From: Leifsonia sp. TF02-11
Lineage (GTDB): Bacteria; Actinomycetota; Actinomycetes; Actinomycetales; Microbacteriaceae
Length of the DNA stretch: 64,000 nucleotides
Direction of reading: 5' to 3'
Assembly: GCF_017565305.1 (NCBI RefSeq)
Contig: NZ_JAGEKP010000014.1
Span: 1 to 64,000 of the forward strand
Shown piece by piece: positions 57,451 through 64,000 of this stretch (the stretch's first letter is position 1; the number at the start of each line of letters is the position of its first letter). Both the position numbers and the translations under genes were made by a program. The notes beneath the pieces are model-generated. The model was not told the origin of the DNA and ran no database searches. It saw only the letters and a list, made by a program, of their open reading frames with translations.

Positions 57451-58245
57451 CTAGTGCGGCAGGAACGGCAGCGCGACCGCGATGCCGGCCAGGGCGACGG
57501 CGAGCACCCAGCCGACGCGCACCAGCTGTGCGGTGCGCACCTCCCGCTCGATGAGGGCGAAACGCTCGATCGTGTCCGCAGACGACTCGGCCGGTCGCCA
57601 CGTCGCCGGGTCGTCGAAGAGCCGGGCGACGGCGGCGACGGTCGCGGCGTCCACCACGGTCGGACGGCGGGTCAACCAGCGCAGCAGCTCCTCCGACCGG
57701 AGCACACGTACGCGCCGCGGCTGCTGCCGCACCGTGACCTCTTTGGCCCCGACCAGCACGACGAGCGCCGCCACCGGCGCCACGAGGCCGGCCTGAGCGA
57801 GCACCCCGCGCACCCGCGAGGCCTCCAGGTCGGAGTTGCGCAGGTACGGCTGCTTCTGGCCGGCCACCATGACCGCGCGCTCGGCGACCCAGACGCGCTG
57901 ACCGCGGTGGTGCTTCGTGTTGATGACGAACACACCCGCCGGGCCCACCACGACGTGGTCCACGTCGGCGACCGCGCCGTTCTCGTCCGGGCGGGTACCG
58001 ACGGGCACGGCATGGAAGACGCTCCACCCGTCGGGGAGACGCTCCAGGAGGGCGCCGACCTCGCGCTCGCCGAGAGCGCCGGCGAACCACGGCTCGGTCT
58101 CTGCGCCGAGCGGACGCGCCCCGAGCGCGCGGGCGAGCGGCGACCGCGGGGGAGACTGGGTGTGCAACCGCACCACCTGCTCCATCACCGCCGCCCCGGG
58201 GGCACGGTCGCGCATGCGCCTCGTGCGCCGTCCGTCGTCGTCCAT
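57451..58245 (-). CDS. NERD-domain protein with C-terminal membrane helix
   Basis: A 264-residue protein with a nuclease-related (NERD) domain at about residues 55-170: EREVGALLERLPDGWSVFHAV, then VADVDHVVVGPAGVFVINTKHH, which carries the Asp and Thr-Lys positions of the putative restriction-like active site. The N-terminal 50 residues are basic and disordered, and the C-terminus has a helix VGWVLAVALAGIAVALPFL. Function of NERD proteins is largely unknown. The ATG at 58245 gives the compact form; an upstream start would add 52 residues without a ribosome site. Confidence 0.82.
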   Translation of the reverse strand: MDDDGRRTRRMRDRAPGAAVMEQVVRLHTQSPPRSPLARALGARPLGAETEPWFAGALGEREVGALLERLPDGWSVFHAVPVGTRPDENGAVADVDHVVVGPAGVFVINTKHHRGQRVWVAERAVMVAGQKQPYLRNSDLEASRVRGVLAQAGLVAPVAALVVLVGAKEVTVRQQPRRVRVLRSEELLRWLTRRPTVVDAATVAAVARLFDDPATWRPAESSADTIERFALIEREVRTAQLVRVGWVLAVALAGIAVALPFLPH

Positions 58246-58309
58246 CCCTGACAGCGTAAAGACGGCGAACCGTGCCCTGAAGTCCCCACAGAGGGACGAA
58301 ATCCGCCGC

Positions 58310-58534
58310 CTACCCCTGGCCGGGTGCCCCCTCGGCGCGGGGCAGGTCACGGGTCTCGTGAGCATCGTCCGGGCGGTCGTCCTCCCGGCTCGGCCCGTCA
58401 CCCGCGAGCCGCTCTTCGAGCGACTCGTTGCGGGCGGTGATCTCCTCGAGGGCGTCCTCTGGTGTCTCGCCGAGTTCGGACACCCGGTCGGCCAGGTCGT
58501 GCGCGTCGCGCGGCTCGTCGTGTCGGTCCGTCAT
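58310..58534 (-). CDS. Small acidic hypothetical protein
   Basis: A 74-residue highly charged protein starting MTDRHDEPRDAHDLADRVSE and containing GETPEDALEEITARNESLEERL, which is predicted helical. The C-terminal part is rich in Asp, Arg and Gly and likely disordered. No recognised family. Codon use fits the chromosome. Located just upstream of the NERD gene on the same strand. Confidence 0.6.
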   Translation of the reverse strand: MTDRHDEPRDAHDLADRVSELGETPEDALEEITARNESLEERLAGDGPSREDDRPDDAHETRDLPRAEGAPGQG

Positions 58535-58632
58535 GCCGAGCACTGTACGCCGCCGCGCGGCGCTGGCGGTCGGCAGGGGCGGGCGGCGGACGACGATGTC
58601 CGGATAGGCAGCCCGCCGTCGAGTGAGAGGAC

Positions 58633-58638
58633 TACGAT
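58633..58638 (+). promoter_or_regulatory. Predicted -10 element of a leaderless promoter
   Basis: TACGAT ends 7 bases before the ATG at 58646, with no Shine-Dalgarno sequence. Confidence 0.4.
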
Positions 58639-58645
58639 TCCGCAC

Positions 58646-58909
58646 ATGAGCCGCATCGAAGCCGGGATCGTCGCTTACACCCTCTCGTCGGACTACTACG
58701 CCCAGGTCGGCGCCGACTTCGACACCGAGGCGGTGGACGACGCCATCCTCGCCGAGCTCAACCGCAAGCTGCCCTCGGGGATCGTCGTCGAGCGCAGCGG
58801 CAAGGTTCTGGCCGACGAGGAGCTGGCAGAGGTCGCGCGTTCGCTCGACTGGCCGGCGCTCCTGCAGCAGATCGACGTGGATCAGATCCTCGCCGATCAC
58901 GCGCGCTGA
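58646..58909 (+). CDS. Hypothetical 87-residue protein
   Basis: A small soluble protein starting MSRIEAGIVAYTLSSDYYAQV, with AILAELNRKLPSGIVVERSG and a terminal helix LDWPALLQQIDVDQILADH. I do not recognise the family. Its 3' end overlaps the convergent photolyase gene by 13 bases. Function unknown. Confidence 0.65.
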   Translation: MSRIEAGIVAYTLSSDYYAQVGADFDTEAVDDAILAELNRKLPSGIVVERSGKVLADEELAEVARSLDWPALLQQIDVDQILADHAR

Positions 58910-60297
58910 TTCGACGCCCTGACCGTGTCGTAGGCGGCGAGAGCCGCGCGCCGGGTCTCGGCGAGGTCGACGACGGGCTTCGGGTAGTCGGCGCCGTCCC
59001 ATTCCGGCACCCAGCGGCGCACATAGTCGCCGTTGGGGTCGAACTTGGTGCGCTGGAGCTCGGGGTTGAACACGCGGAAGTAGGGCGCGGCGTCTGCCCC
59101 GGAGCCGGCGACCCACTGCCAGTTGAACGGGTTGCTCGCCGGGTCGGCGTCGACCAGGGTGTCCCAGAACCACTGCTCGCCGAGCCGCCAGTCGATGAGC
59201 AGGTTCTTGGTGAGGAACGACGCAGCTACCATCCGCACACGGTTGTGCATGGTGCCCGTCGTCCAGAGTTCGCGCATGCCGGCATCCACCAGGGGGATGC
59301 CGGTGCGACCCCGCTGCCAGGCGTGCAGGGTGCTGGGGTGCAATCGCGGCCAGGGGAAGGCGTCGTACTGGCGGTGGATGTTGACGGCCGCGACGTCGGG
59401 ATGCTCGAAGAGGGTGTGGTAGGCGAACTCGCGCCAGCCGAGCTCGGACAGGAAGACGGCGGCGCTGTCGGCGATACCGCGGTCGCGCCCGCGCGCGGCG
59501 GAGGCGGCGTGCCAGACCTGGTGCGGACTGAGCTCGCCCCAGCGCAGCCGGGGTGACAGCCGCGAGGTGGCGTCGACGCCCGGCACGTCGCGGTCCTCGC
59601 GGTAGTGCGCGAGGTCGTCGCGGACGAAGTCCGCCAGGTCGTCGTGCGCGGAACGCTCTCCCGGCTGCCACGCGTCGCGGAGGCCCTCCGCCCAGTCCGG
59701 TCGCGTGGGCAGCAGCCCGAGGTCGTCGATGCGGAGGCCATCCAGCGGGCGGGCCGCTCGGAGCTCGTCGGGCGCCGCCAGAGGCGTTCGCGGCGTAGGC
59801 GCCGACAGGCAGGCCCGCCAGAACGGAGTGAAGACCGAGAAGGCCGTGCCGGATCCGGTGCGGATCGTCCACGGCTCGAAGAGCAGGTTCGCACCGAAGC
59901 TCTGCGCGTCGAGGCCGGCCTCCCGCGCCGCCGACTTCACGGCGGCGTCGACGGCGCGCTCCGCACCGCCGTAGCGGCGGTTCCAGAACAGCGCGGCGGC
60001 GTCGAGTTCGGCGACGAGAGCCGCCAGCTCGGTCTCGGCCGCGCCGCGACGCACGAGCAGCCGGGACCCGCGGTCGCGGAGCTCCGCGTCGAGGGCGAGG
60101 AGGCTGTGATGCAGCCACCAGCGGGAGGCGCCGCCCGGCGGCCGCAGGCCGGGGGAGACGTCGTCCCAGAGGTAGACGCACACCACCGGCCTGCCGCTGC
60201 GCACAGCGGCGTCGAGGGCGGGATTGTCGCCGACCCGCAGGTCGTCGCGGAACCAGACGACCGCGGGCCGGCCGTCGCTCGCGGCGCGGTCGCTCAC
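58897..60297 (-). CDS. phr: Deoxyribodipyrimidine photolyase / cryptochrome family
   Basis: A 466-residue class I photolyase-family flavoprotein, which uses blue light to split pyrimidine dimers. The N-terminal alpha/beta antenna domain has VVWFRDDLRVGDNPAL, and the FAD domain has LSPRLRWGELSPHQVW, ELGWREFAYHTLFEHP, TGIPLVDAGMRELWTTGTMHNR and WDTLVDADPASNPFNWQWVA, with the ring-stacking tryptophan and FAD contacts in place. The GTG start overlaps the stop of the upstream MBL-fold gene as GTGA, so they are coupled. A photolyase is more likely than a cryptochrome. Confidence 0.93.
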   Translation of the reverse strand: MSDRAASDGRPAVVWFRDDLRVGDNPALDAAVRSGRPVVCVYLWDDVSPGLRPPGGASRWWLHHSLLALDAELRDRGSRLLVRRGAAETELAALVAELDAAALFWNRRYGGAERAVDAAVKSAAREAGLDAQSFGANLLFEPWTIRTGSGTAFSVFTPFWRACLSAPTPRTPLAAPDELRAARPLDGLRIDDLGLLPTRPDWAEGLRDAWQPGERSAHDDLADFVRDDLAHYREDRDVPGVDATSRLSPRLRWGELSPHQVWHAASAARGRDRGIADSAAVFLSELGWREFAYHTLFEHPDVAAVNIHRQYDAFPWPRLHPSTLHAWQRGRTGIPLVDAGMRELWTTGTMHNRVRMVAASFLTKNLLIDWRLGEQWFWDTLVDADPASNPFNWQWVAGSGADAAPYFRVFNPELQRTKFDPNGDYVRRWVPEWDGADYPKPVVDLAETRRAALAAYDTVRASNQRA

Positions 60298-60932
60298 AGA
60301 TCGAGCGTGTCGCCGGGCTCGAGCGCGAAGAACTCCCCGCCGCCCTGCTCGGTCGCCCAGCCGATGCGGGCGTTCGACATGTCCTTGCCTGCGCGCGAGA
60401 GCACCATCTCGTGCGTGGGGAAGCTGCGCTTCGGCTTGGTCGCGAGCACGTAGTCGATCGTCTCGGCGATCTTCAGCCACGGCGCCCCGGCCGGGACGGC
60501 CAGCACGTCGACCTCCACACCCTCCGGGATGACGAACGAGTCGCCCGCGTAGTACAGCTCGTCGTTGATCAGCACGCCGAGGTTGTCGACGACGGGGATG
60601 CTCTCGTGGATGACAGCGTGCCTCCCGCCGAAGAAACGGAGGGTGAACGGGCCCGCCTCCACCGTGTCGCCTGCGTGCACGACGGTGATGTCGAAGTCGG
60701 CGGCTGCGCGGGCCACGCCCTCCGGCGCGAAGATCGGCACGTCGGGGTTCAGCTCGAGGACGCGCTTCAGCTGCTCCGGCGTCCAGTGGTCGGCGTGCTC
60801 GTGGGTGATCACCACGGCGGCCGTTTCGGCCGTGTCGGTCAGGGGGGAGGTGAACGATCCGGGATCCAGGAACAGTTTCTTGCCGGAATGTTCGAGGAGC
60901 AGGGCGGCGTGTTCGAACTTGGTGAGTCTCAT
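60294..60932 (-). CDS. MBL-fold metal-dependent hydrolase (UlaG-like)
   Basis: A 212-residue metallo-beta-lactamase-fold protein. VITHEHADHWTPEQL at about residue 50 is the HxHxDH metal motif, YYAGDSFVIP supplies the bridging aspartate, and KRSFPTHEMVLS the last histidine. It resembles UlaG/YtnP-like hydrolases of unknown substrate. The ATG at 60932 is preferred because GGATGATGAAG precedes it. It is the first gene of a pair with the photolyase. Confidence 0.88.
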   Translation of the reverse strand: MRLTKFEHAALLLEHSGKKLFLDPGSFTSPLTDTAETAAVVITHEHADHWTPEQLKRVLELNPDVPIFAPEGVARAAADFDITVVHAGDTVEAGPFTLRFFGGRHAVIHESIPVVDNLGVLINDELYYAGDSFVIPEGVEVDVLAVPAGAPWLKIAETIDYVLATKPKRSFPTHEMVLSRAGKDMSNARIGWATEQGGGEFFALEPGDTLDL

Positions 60933-60970
60933 GGCTTCATCATCCTCCAGCTGTGTCATAGTCGTGGTCT

Positions 60971-61885
60971 ATGCCAGTCTCCCCTCGGACCGTGGTCGTC
61001 GCGGTCAACCCGATGGCGTCGTTCGGCCGGCGCCGCGATGTCGGACCCCGGGTCGTCGAGAGACTCCGTGCCGCCGGCCACACCGCCGTGGCGGTGGACG
61101 AGGCCAACATCGAGCTGCTGCGCCGGGAGACGGCACGGGCCGTTGCGGCCGGGGCGGACGCGCTGGTGGTCGTCGGGGGAGACGGGATGGCGAACCTCGG
61201 CATCAACATCGTCGCCCAGACCGAGATCCCGCTCGGGATCGTGCCGAGCGGCACGGGCAACGACCTCGCCGACGGCCTCGGCATCCCGACCGACGACAGC
61301 GAAGCGGCGATCGACCTGCTGCTCGCGGCGCTGCAACGCCGACCGCGCGTCATCGACGCCGGCCTGGTCCGGCACGGAGAGCTGCACGCCGAGCTCACGA
61401 CGTGGTTCGGCTGCGTGCTGTCGGCCGGATTCGACGCGACCGTGAACGAACGCGCCAACCTGATGACGCGCCCGCGCGGCCGCAGCCGCTACGTCTTCGC
61501 GCTCCTGCGCGAGCTCGCGACCCTCCACGCCCGCCCCTACCGGATCGTGGTCGACGGCGAACAGCTCGCGACGGAGGCGATGCTGGTCTCCGTCGCCAAC
61601 AACCGCTCCCTGGGCGGCGGGATGCGCATCGTGCCGCACGCACAACTCGACGACGGCCGGTTCGACCTCTTCGTCGTGACGGCGATGTCGCGTCCCCGAT
61701 TTCTGCGGCTCTTCCCGAAGGTCTTCCGCGGCGAGCACACCGGGCTCGAGGAGGTCTCCTTCCGCCCGCTGAGCACCGTGCGCATCGACGCGGACGGCGT
61801 GATCGCGTACGCCGACGGCGAGCGGATCGGCCCGCTCCCCGTTGAGGTCTCGATCGTTCCCGGCGCGCTCCGAGTGCTCGCCTGA
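60971..61885 (+). CDS. Diacylglycerol/sphingosine kinase-like lipid kinase
   Basis: A 304-residue protein of the DagK/YegS/LCB5 lipid-kinase family, which phosphorylates diacylglycerol or related lipids with ATP. VVVAVNPMASFGRRR starts the first domain, VVVGGDGMANLGIN is the nucleotide loop GGDG, VPSGTGNDLADGLG is the second conserved motif, and the C-terminal beta domain has SVANNRSLGGGMRIVPHAQLDDG with the conserved Asp-Gly. Likely cytoplasmic, peripheral to the membrane. Divergent to the MBL-fold gene. Confidence 0.9.
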   Translation: MPVSPRTVVVAVNPMASFGRRRDVGPRVVERLRAAGHTAVAVDEANIELLRRETARAVAAGADALVVVGGDGMANLGINIVAQTEIPLGIVPSGTGNDLADGLGIPTDDSEAAIDLLLAALQRRPRVIDAGLVRHGELHAELTTWFGCVLSAGFDATVNERANLMTRPRGRSRYVFALLRELATLHARPYRIVVDGEQLATEAMLVSVANNRSLGGGMRIVPHAQLDDGRFDLFVVTAMSRPRFLRLFPKVFRGEHTGLEEVSFRPLSTVRIDADGVIAYADGERIGPLPVEVSIVPGALRVLA

Positions 61886-61978
61886 GCCTCGCCGGAGCCG
61901 GCCCGCGACACTCCCGGGATGACCCGCTCGTTTTGGAGGTAGACCGTCATCTGTGGCATTATCGATGAGTTGCAAGAC

Positions 61979-62051
61979 GGCCCCATCGTCTAGCGGCCTA
62001 GGACGTCGCCCTCTCACGGCGGTAACGCGGGTTCAAATCCCGCTGGGGTCA
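61979..62051 (+). tRNA. tRNA-Glu (anticodon CTC)
   Basis: A complete cloverleaf: acceptor GGCCCCA/TGGGGTC, D arm GTCTAGCGGCCTAGGAC, anticodon arm TCGCC-CTCTCAC-GGCGG giving CTC, T arm GCGGG-TTCAAAT-CCCGC, discriminator A at 62051. CCA is not encoded. The stop codon of the opposing integrase remnant (62014) falls inside this gene, so its 3' half probably served as an attachment core. Confidence 0.97.
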
Positions 62052-62754
62052 CCATCGCCCGCTTCCCTTGAATTTCAAGGGAAGCGGGCTTTTTTCTTAC
62101 TCGGCAACGGGTAAGTGGCAACACTTTGGCAACATTCGATCTCATAGCTGCGTCATCCGGGGCGATGGCAACGGCGTCCAGGTCATCTTCGAAGAGGTCG
62201 GCGTAGACATCGAGGGTGATGCTGGCCGAGGCGTGGCCGAGCATCCGCTGCACAGCTTTGACGTTGGCGCCGGCGGACACGGCGAGGCTCGCCGCTGTAT
62301 GCCGCAGCTCGTGAGGTGTCAGCGTCTCGAGCCCGATCGCGGCCGCTGCGGGATCGAACCAGCCGTTTCGGAAGGTGTGATTCCTCAGCCAGATCTTCGT
62401 CCGACTACCGTAGAACACGGGATCGTCTCCACTACGGCCTCTGGTCTGCGACCTGAGCGCGTCTACCAAGAAGGCTGGGATGGGGATGGAGCGGTGCTCG
62501 TAGTCTTTGGGCGGCTCGATCCGCTGGTAGCCCTTGTCGGCCTCGACGGTCTGCTGGACAGTGAGCCGCTTTCGCGCGAAGTCGATGTCTCGCACACGGA
62601 GCCCTGCCAATTCTCCCCAGCGCAGCCCGCAGTACGCCAATGTGAGCACGAGGATGTCGTAGCCGTGCTCCGAGCCCTTGGAGCGGTCGCCAACGGCCTG
62701 AGCGAGCGCGGCGACCTGATCGTGGGTGAGATAGCGCTTGATGGCCCGTACGCC
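62014..62754 (-). pseudogene. Tyrosine integrase, N-terminally truncated, reading into tRNA-Glu
   Basis: The open frame encodes 246 residues beginning RAIKRYLTHDQVAALAQAVG. The catalytic domain is complete: GLRWGELAGLR (first arginine), LTPHELRHTAASLAVSAGA (HxxR), LGHASASITLDVYADL (histidine and nucleophile tyrosine). A TGA at 62755-62757 closes the frame upstream, and no good start precedes the catalytic domain, so the N-terminal core-binding domains are missing. An internal start at 62649 would lose more. The last 12 residues are encoded by the tRNA antisense strand, the normal layout for a tRNA-site integrase. Probably inactive. Confidence 0.85.
62057..62095 (+). terminator. Rho-independent terminator after tRNA-Glu
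   Basis: A perfect 15-bp stem (62057-62071 with 62075-62089, arm GCCCGCTTCCCTTGA) around a 3-base loop, followed by TTTTTT. Confidence 0.95.
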
Positions 62755-62971
62755 TCAATGCTTCCCATGGCACCCCCTACGAAGAATGCACTGATCCACC
62801 GACACCACGTCGACCGATTACGTCGTTCTGCATGAGCAGAGTCTTCTCTCGCCACCGGAACGCGCTTGCAGGTGCGAGCCGGCTACACGACTGCGTCGAT
62901 CGTGTCCCGTCAACTCGGCGAGAGTGAGGGGCAACAGTCATCTGCGAAACGGGTCTGCCACAATTCCGGTT

Positions 62972-63397
62972 ATGGACAGCTCTTACCTGGTAGGCGTCGA
63001 GCTTGACGATGACGAGCGACGAATGTTGCGGGCCGCGATGTTGGAATGGATCGGTCCTGCACGCCCCACCCTGCCGCTGGTCATCGCCATGGGGTTCGAC
63101 GGACTGGATACCTTCTCCGATGAGGTCATGCGGCTGCGCTCTGCTCTCGAGCACCGGGCTGCGATGACCGTCCAGGATTGGCATCGCGTCCTGATGGGGG
63201 CCGAGATCGTATTTGTCAGCGATGTAGTGGGTTCAGGCCTCGACTGGCCGATCACGACGGGCTTCAGCGATGCGTCAACGATCGCAATGCTTCGCGCCAT
63301 CCAACGGAAGATGCCCCGTTGGCGTGGCAGCGTCCAGTTCAACATCACCGAGGGCGGACAGGCCGTGATTGCAAACCCGGAACGACCAACGGCGTAG
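62972..63397 (+). CDS. Hypothetical protein in the tRNA-Glu accessory region
   Basis: A 141-residue soluble protein starting MDSSYLVGVELDDDERRMLR. It contains RLRSALEHRAAMTVQDWHRV and EIVFVSDVVGSGLDWPITTG, and ends GGQAVIANPERPTA. I do not recognise the family. The ATG at 62972 is favoured over a farther in-frame GTG. GC and codon use are more relaxed than in the core genes, consistent with acquired DNA. Function unknown. Confidence 0.6.
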   Translation: MDSSYLVGVELDDDERRMLRAAMLEWIGPARPTLPLVIAMGFDGLDTFSDEVMRLRSALEHRAAMTVQDWHRVLMGAEIVFVSDVVGSGLDWPITTGFSDASTIAMLRAIQRKMPRWRGSVQFNITEGGQAVIANPERPTA

Positions 63398-63580
63398 GGT
63401 TTCTTCCAGCCAGGATCCCGCACGCTATGAGGCCTTGCTCCCTGGTCGCACCGTGTTGGAATCCGATCGGCAACGTTCGTCTTGCCGTTCACAGCATCCA
63501 ACCAACGTTGTCTCTCAAGGCTGAGCGCACCGTCGGCCGCCGTGCGATTGCGCATGGCGAAAACGCCGCATGTTGGCCCG

Positions 63581-63798
63581 ATGAATAAACAGCGCTCTGG
63601 AGGTGTCGCCGTGCAGCGCTCCTTGTTGGGGTCGTCGGCGCGAGCGTTGCGCTTGTCCGGCCGTTGGTCGCCGGCCTCTTCGGTCTCCCTGGGTGGGTGC
63701 TGGGGATGGCCGCTCCAGGAGCGGGCGCAGTCATCTTCAGCGCCGGAGGCTTATGGGTGGCTGCGGAGGTTATTCAGCGTCGCGCGATCGCTACATAG
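63581..63798 (+). pseudogene. Possible small membrane protein with a one-base frameshift
   Basis: From an ATG at 63581 (MNKQRSGGVAVQRSLLG) the frame shifts near 63636 at a GGGG run; one base more would join it to VVGASVALVRPLVAGLFGLP and AAPGAGAVIFSAGGLWVAAE, ending TAG at 63796-63798. The second part reads as two hydrophobic helices. Either a frameshifted gene or chance; no ribosome site is clear. Confidence 0.3.
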
Positions 63799-64000
63799 GT
63801 TTTCGCGACGGAGGTTCATCGATCGGATCGGGAGCAAGACGCACGCTGAGCGATCCGATGATTGCCAACCACCCCCACACAGCTCCGAGCATGGGTAGCA
63901 AATCGCGGCAGAGTTCATCTGAGCTAGCCCGCGACGATCCCCGAGCGTGCGTGCATCCGCTAGCTGGGCGAGCTCCCGGATACCTATCGGGATCGGAGGC
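63799..64000. other. No gene recognised at the right edge
   Basis: The last 200 bases hold no reading frame with coding character and no strong hairpin that I can see. Confidence 0.5.

Overview
The window is about 64 kb of very GC-rich DNA with strong G/C preference at third codon positions, many GTG starts, 4-base ATGA/GTGA gene overlaps and several apparently leaderless promoters. Gene content (clpS followed by a DUF2017 gene, paired ECF sigma/DGPF genes, DUF1918, SufS-SufU, short class I KARI, trehalose synthesis by OtsAB) points to an actinobacterium, most likely of the Microbacteriaceae (Leifsonia-like). That placement is inference; no 16S gene is present. Most of the window is ordinary chromosome, with two small accessory patches beside tRNA genes.

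Layout. 1-8.9 kb: the end of an oxidoreductase, an NAD-binding 6PGDH-like dehydrogenase, an ECF42-type sigma factor with its DGPF protein, a baeRF-like protein, a glycosidase-clpS-DUF2017 operon and glucose-6-phosphate dehydrogenase. 8.9-17.6 kb: an SLC13/ArsB-like permease, a TetR-controlled MMPL + YhgE/Pip export operon in which the MMPL protein carries a degenerate ABC-ATPase-like tail, a secreted SGNH hydrolase and a TIM-barrel isomerase-like protein. 17.8-20.1 kb: trehalose synthesis (otsA, otsB). 20.2-34.6 kb: branched-chain amino acid and serine synthesis (ilvD, ilvB, ilvN, ilvC, serA, leuB, ilvE), interrupted by DUF1918, cutC, a second ECF42/DGPF pair and a TetR/MFS drug-efflux pair. 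34.6-42.6 kb: class V aminotransferase with divergent LysR gene, ketopantoate reductase, FAH-family hydrolase, gltX, a flavoprotein and a MarR-linked ABC-2-like membrane protein. 42.66 kb: tRNA-Gln, followed by a lower-GC patch (42.8-45.0 kb) that reads as a decayed polymorphic-toxin/immunity cassette array. 45.4-53.2 kb: small proteins, a cell-wall-anchored surface protein, sufS-sufU, MarR/EamA pair and a DyP peroxidase. 53.5-61.9 kb: osmoprotectant ABC importer with fused permease-binding protein, AlaX-type editing protein, NERD protein, photolyase, metallo-beta-lactamase-fold hydrolase and a lipid/sphingosine-kinase-like enzyme. 61.98-64 kb: tRNA-Glu with an N-terminally truncated integrase reading into it, then accessory sequence.

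Most notable: (i) a nonsense- and frameshift-disrupted toxin domain with an overlapping intact candidate immunity gene beside tRNA-Gln; (ii) two ECF42-DGPF cassettes with the same TGTCGA-N17-CGT promoter; (iii) arrays of 13-bp palindromes spaced exactly 20 bp; (iv) two related 57-nt inverted repeats, both between convergent genes; (v) the MMPL-pseudo-ABC fusion; (vi) four well-formed repressor operators, one with start codons at the centre of its half-sites.
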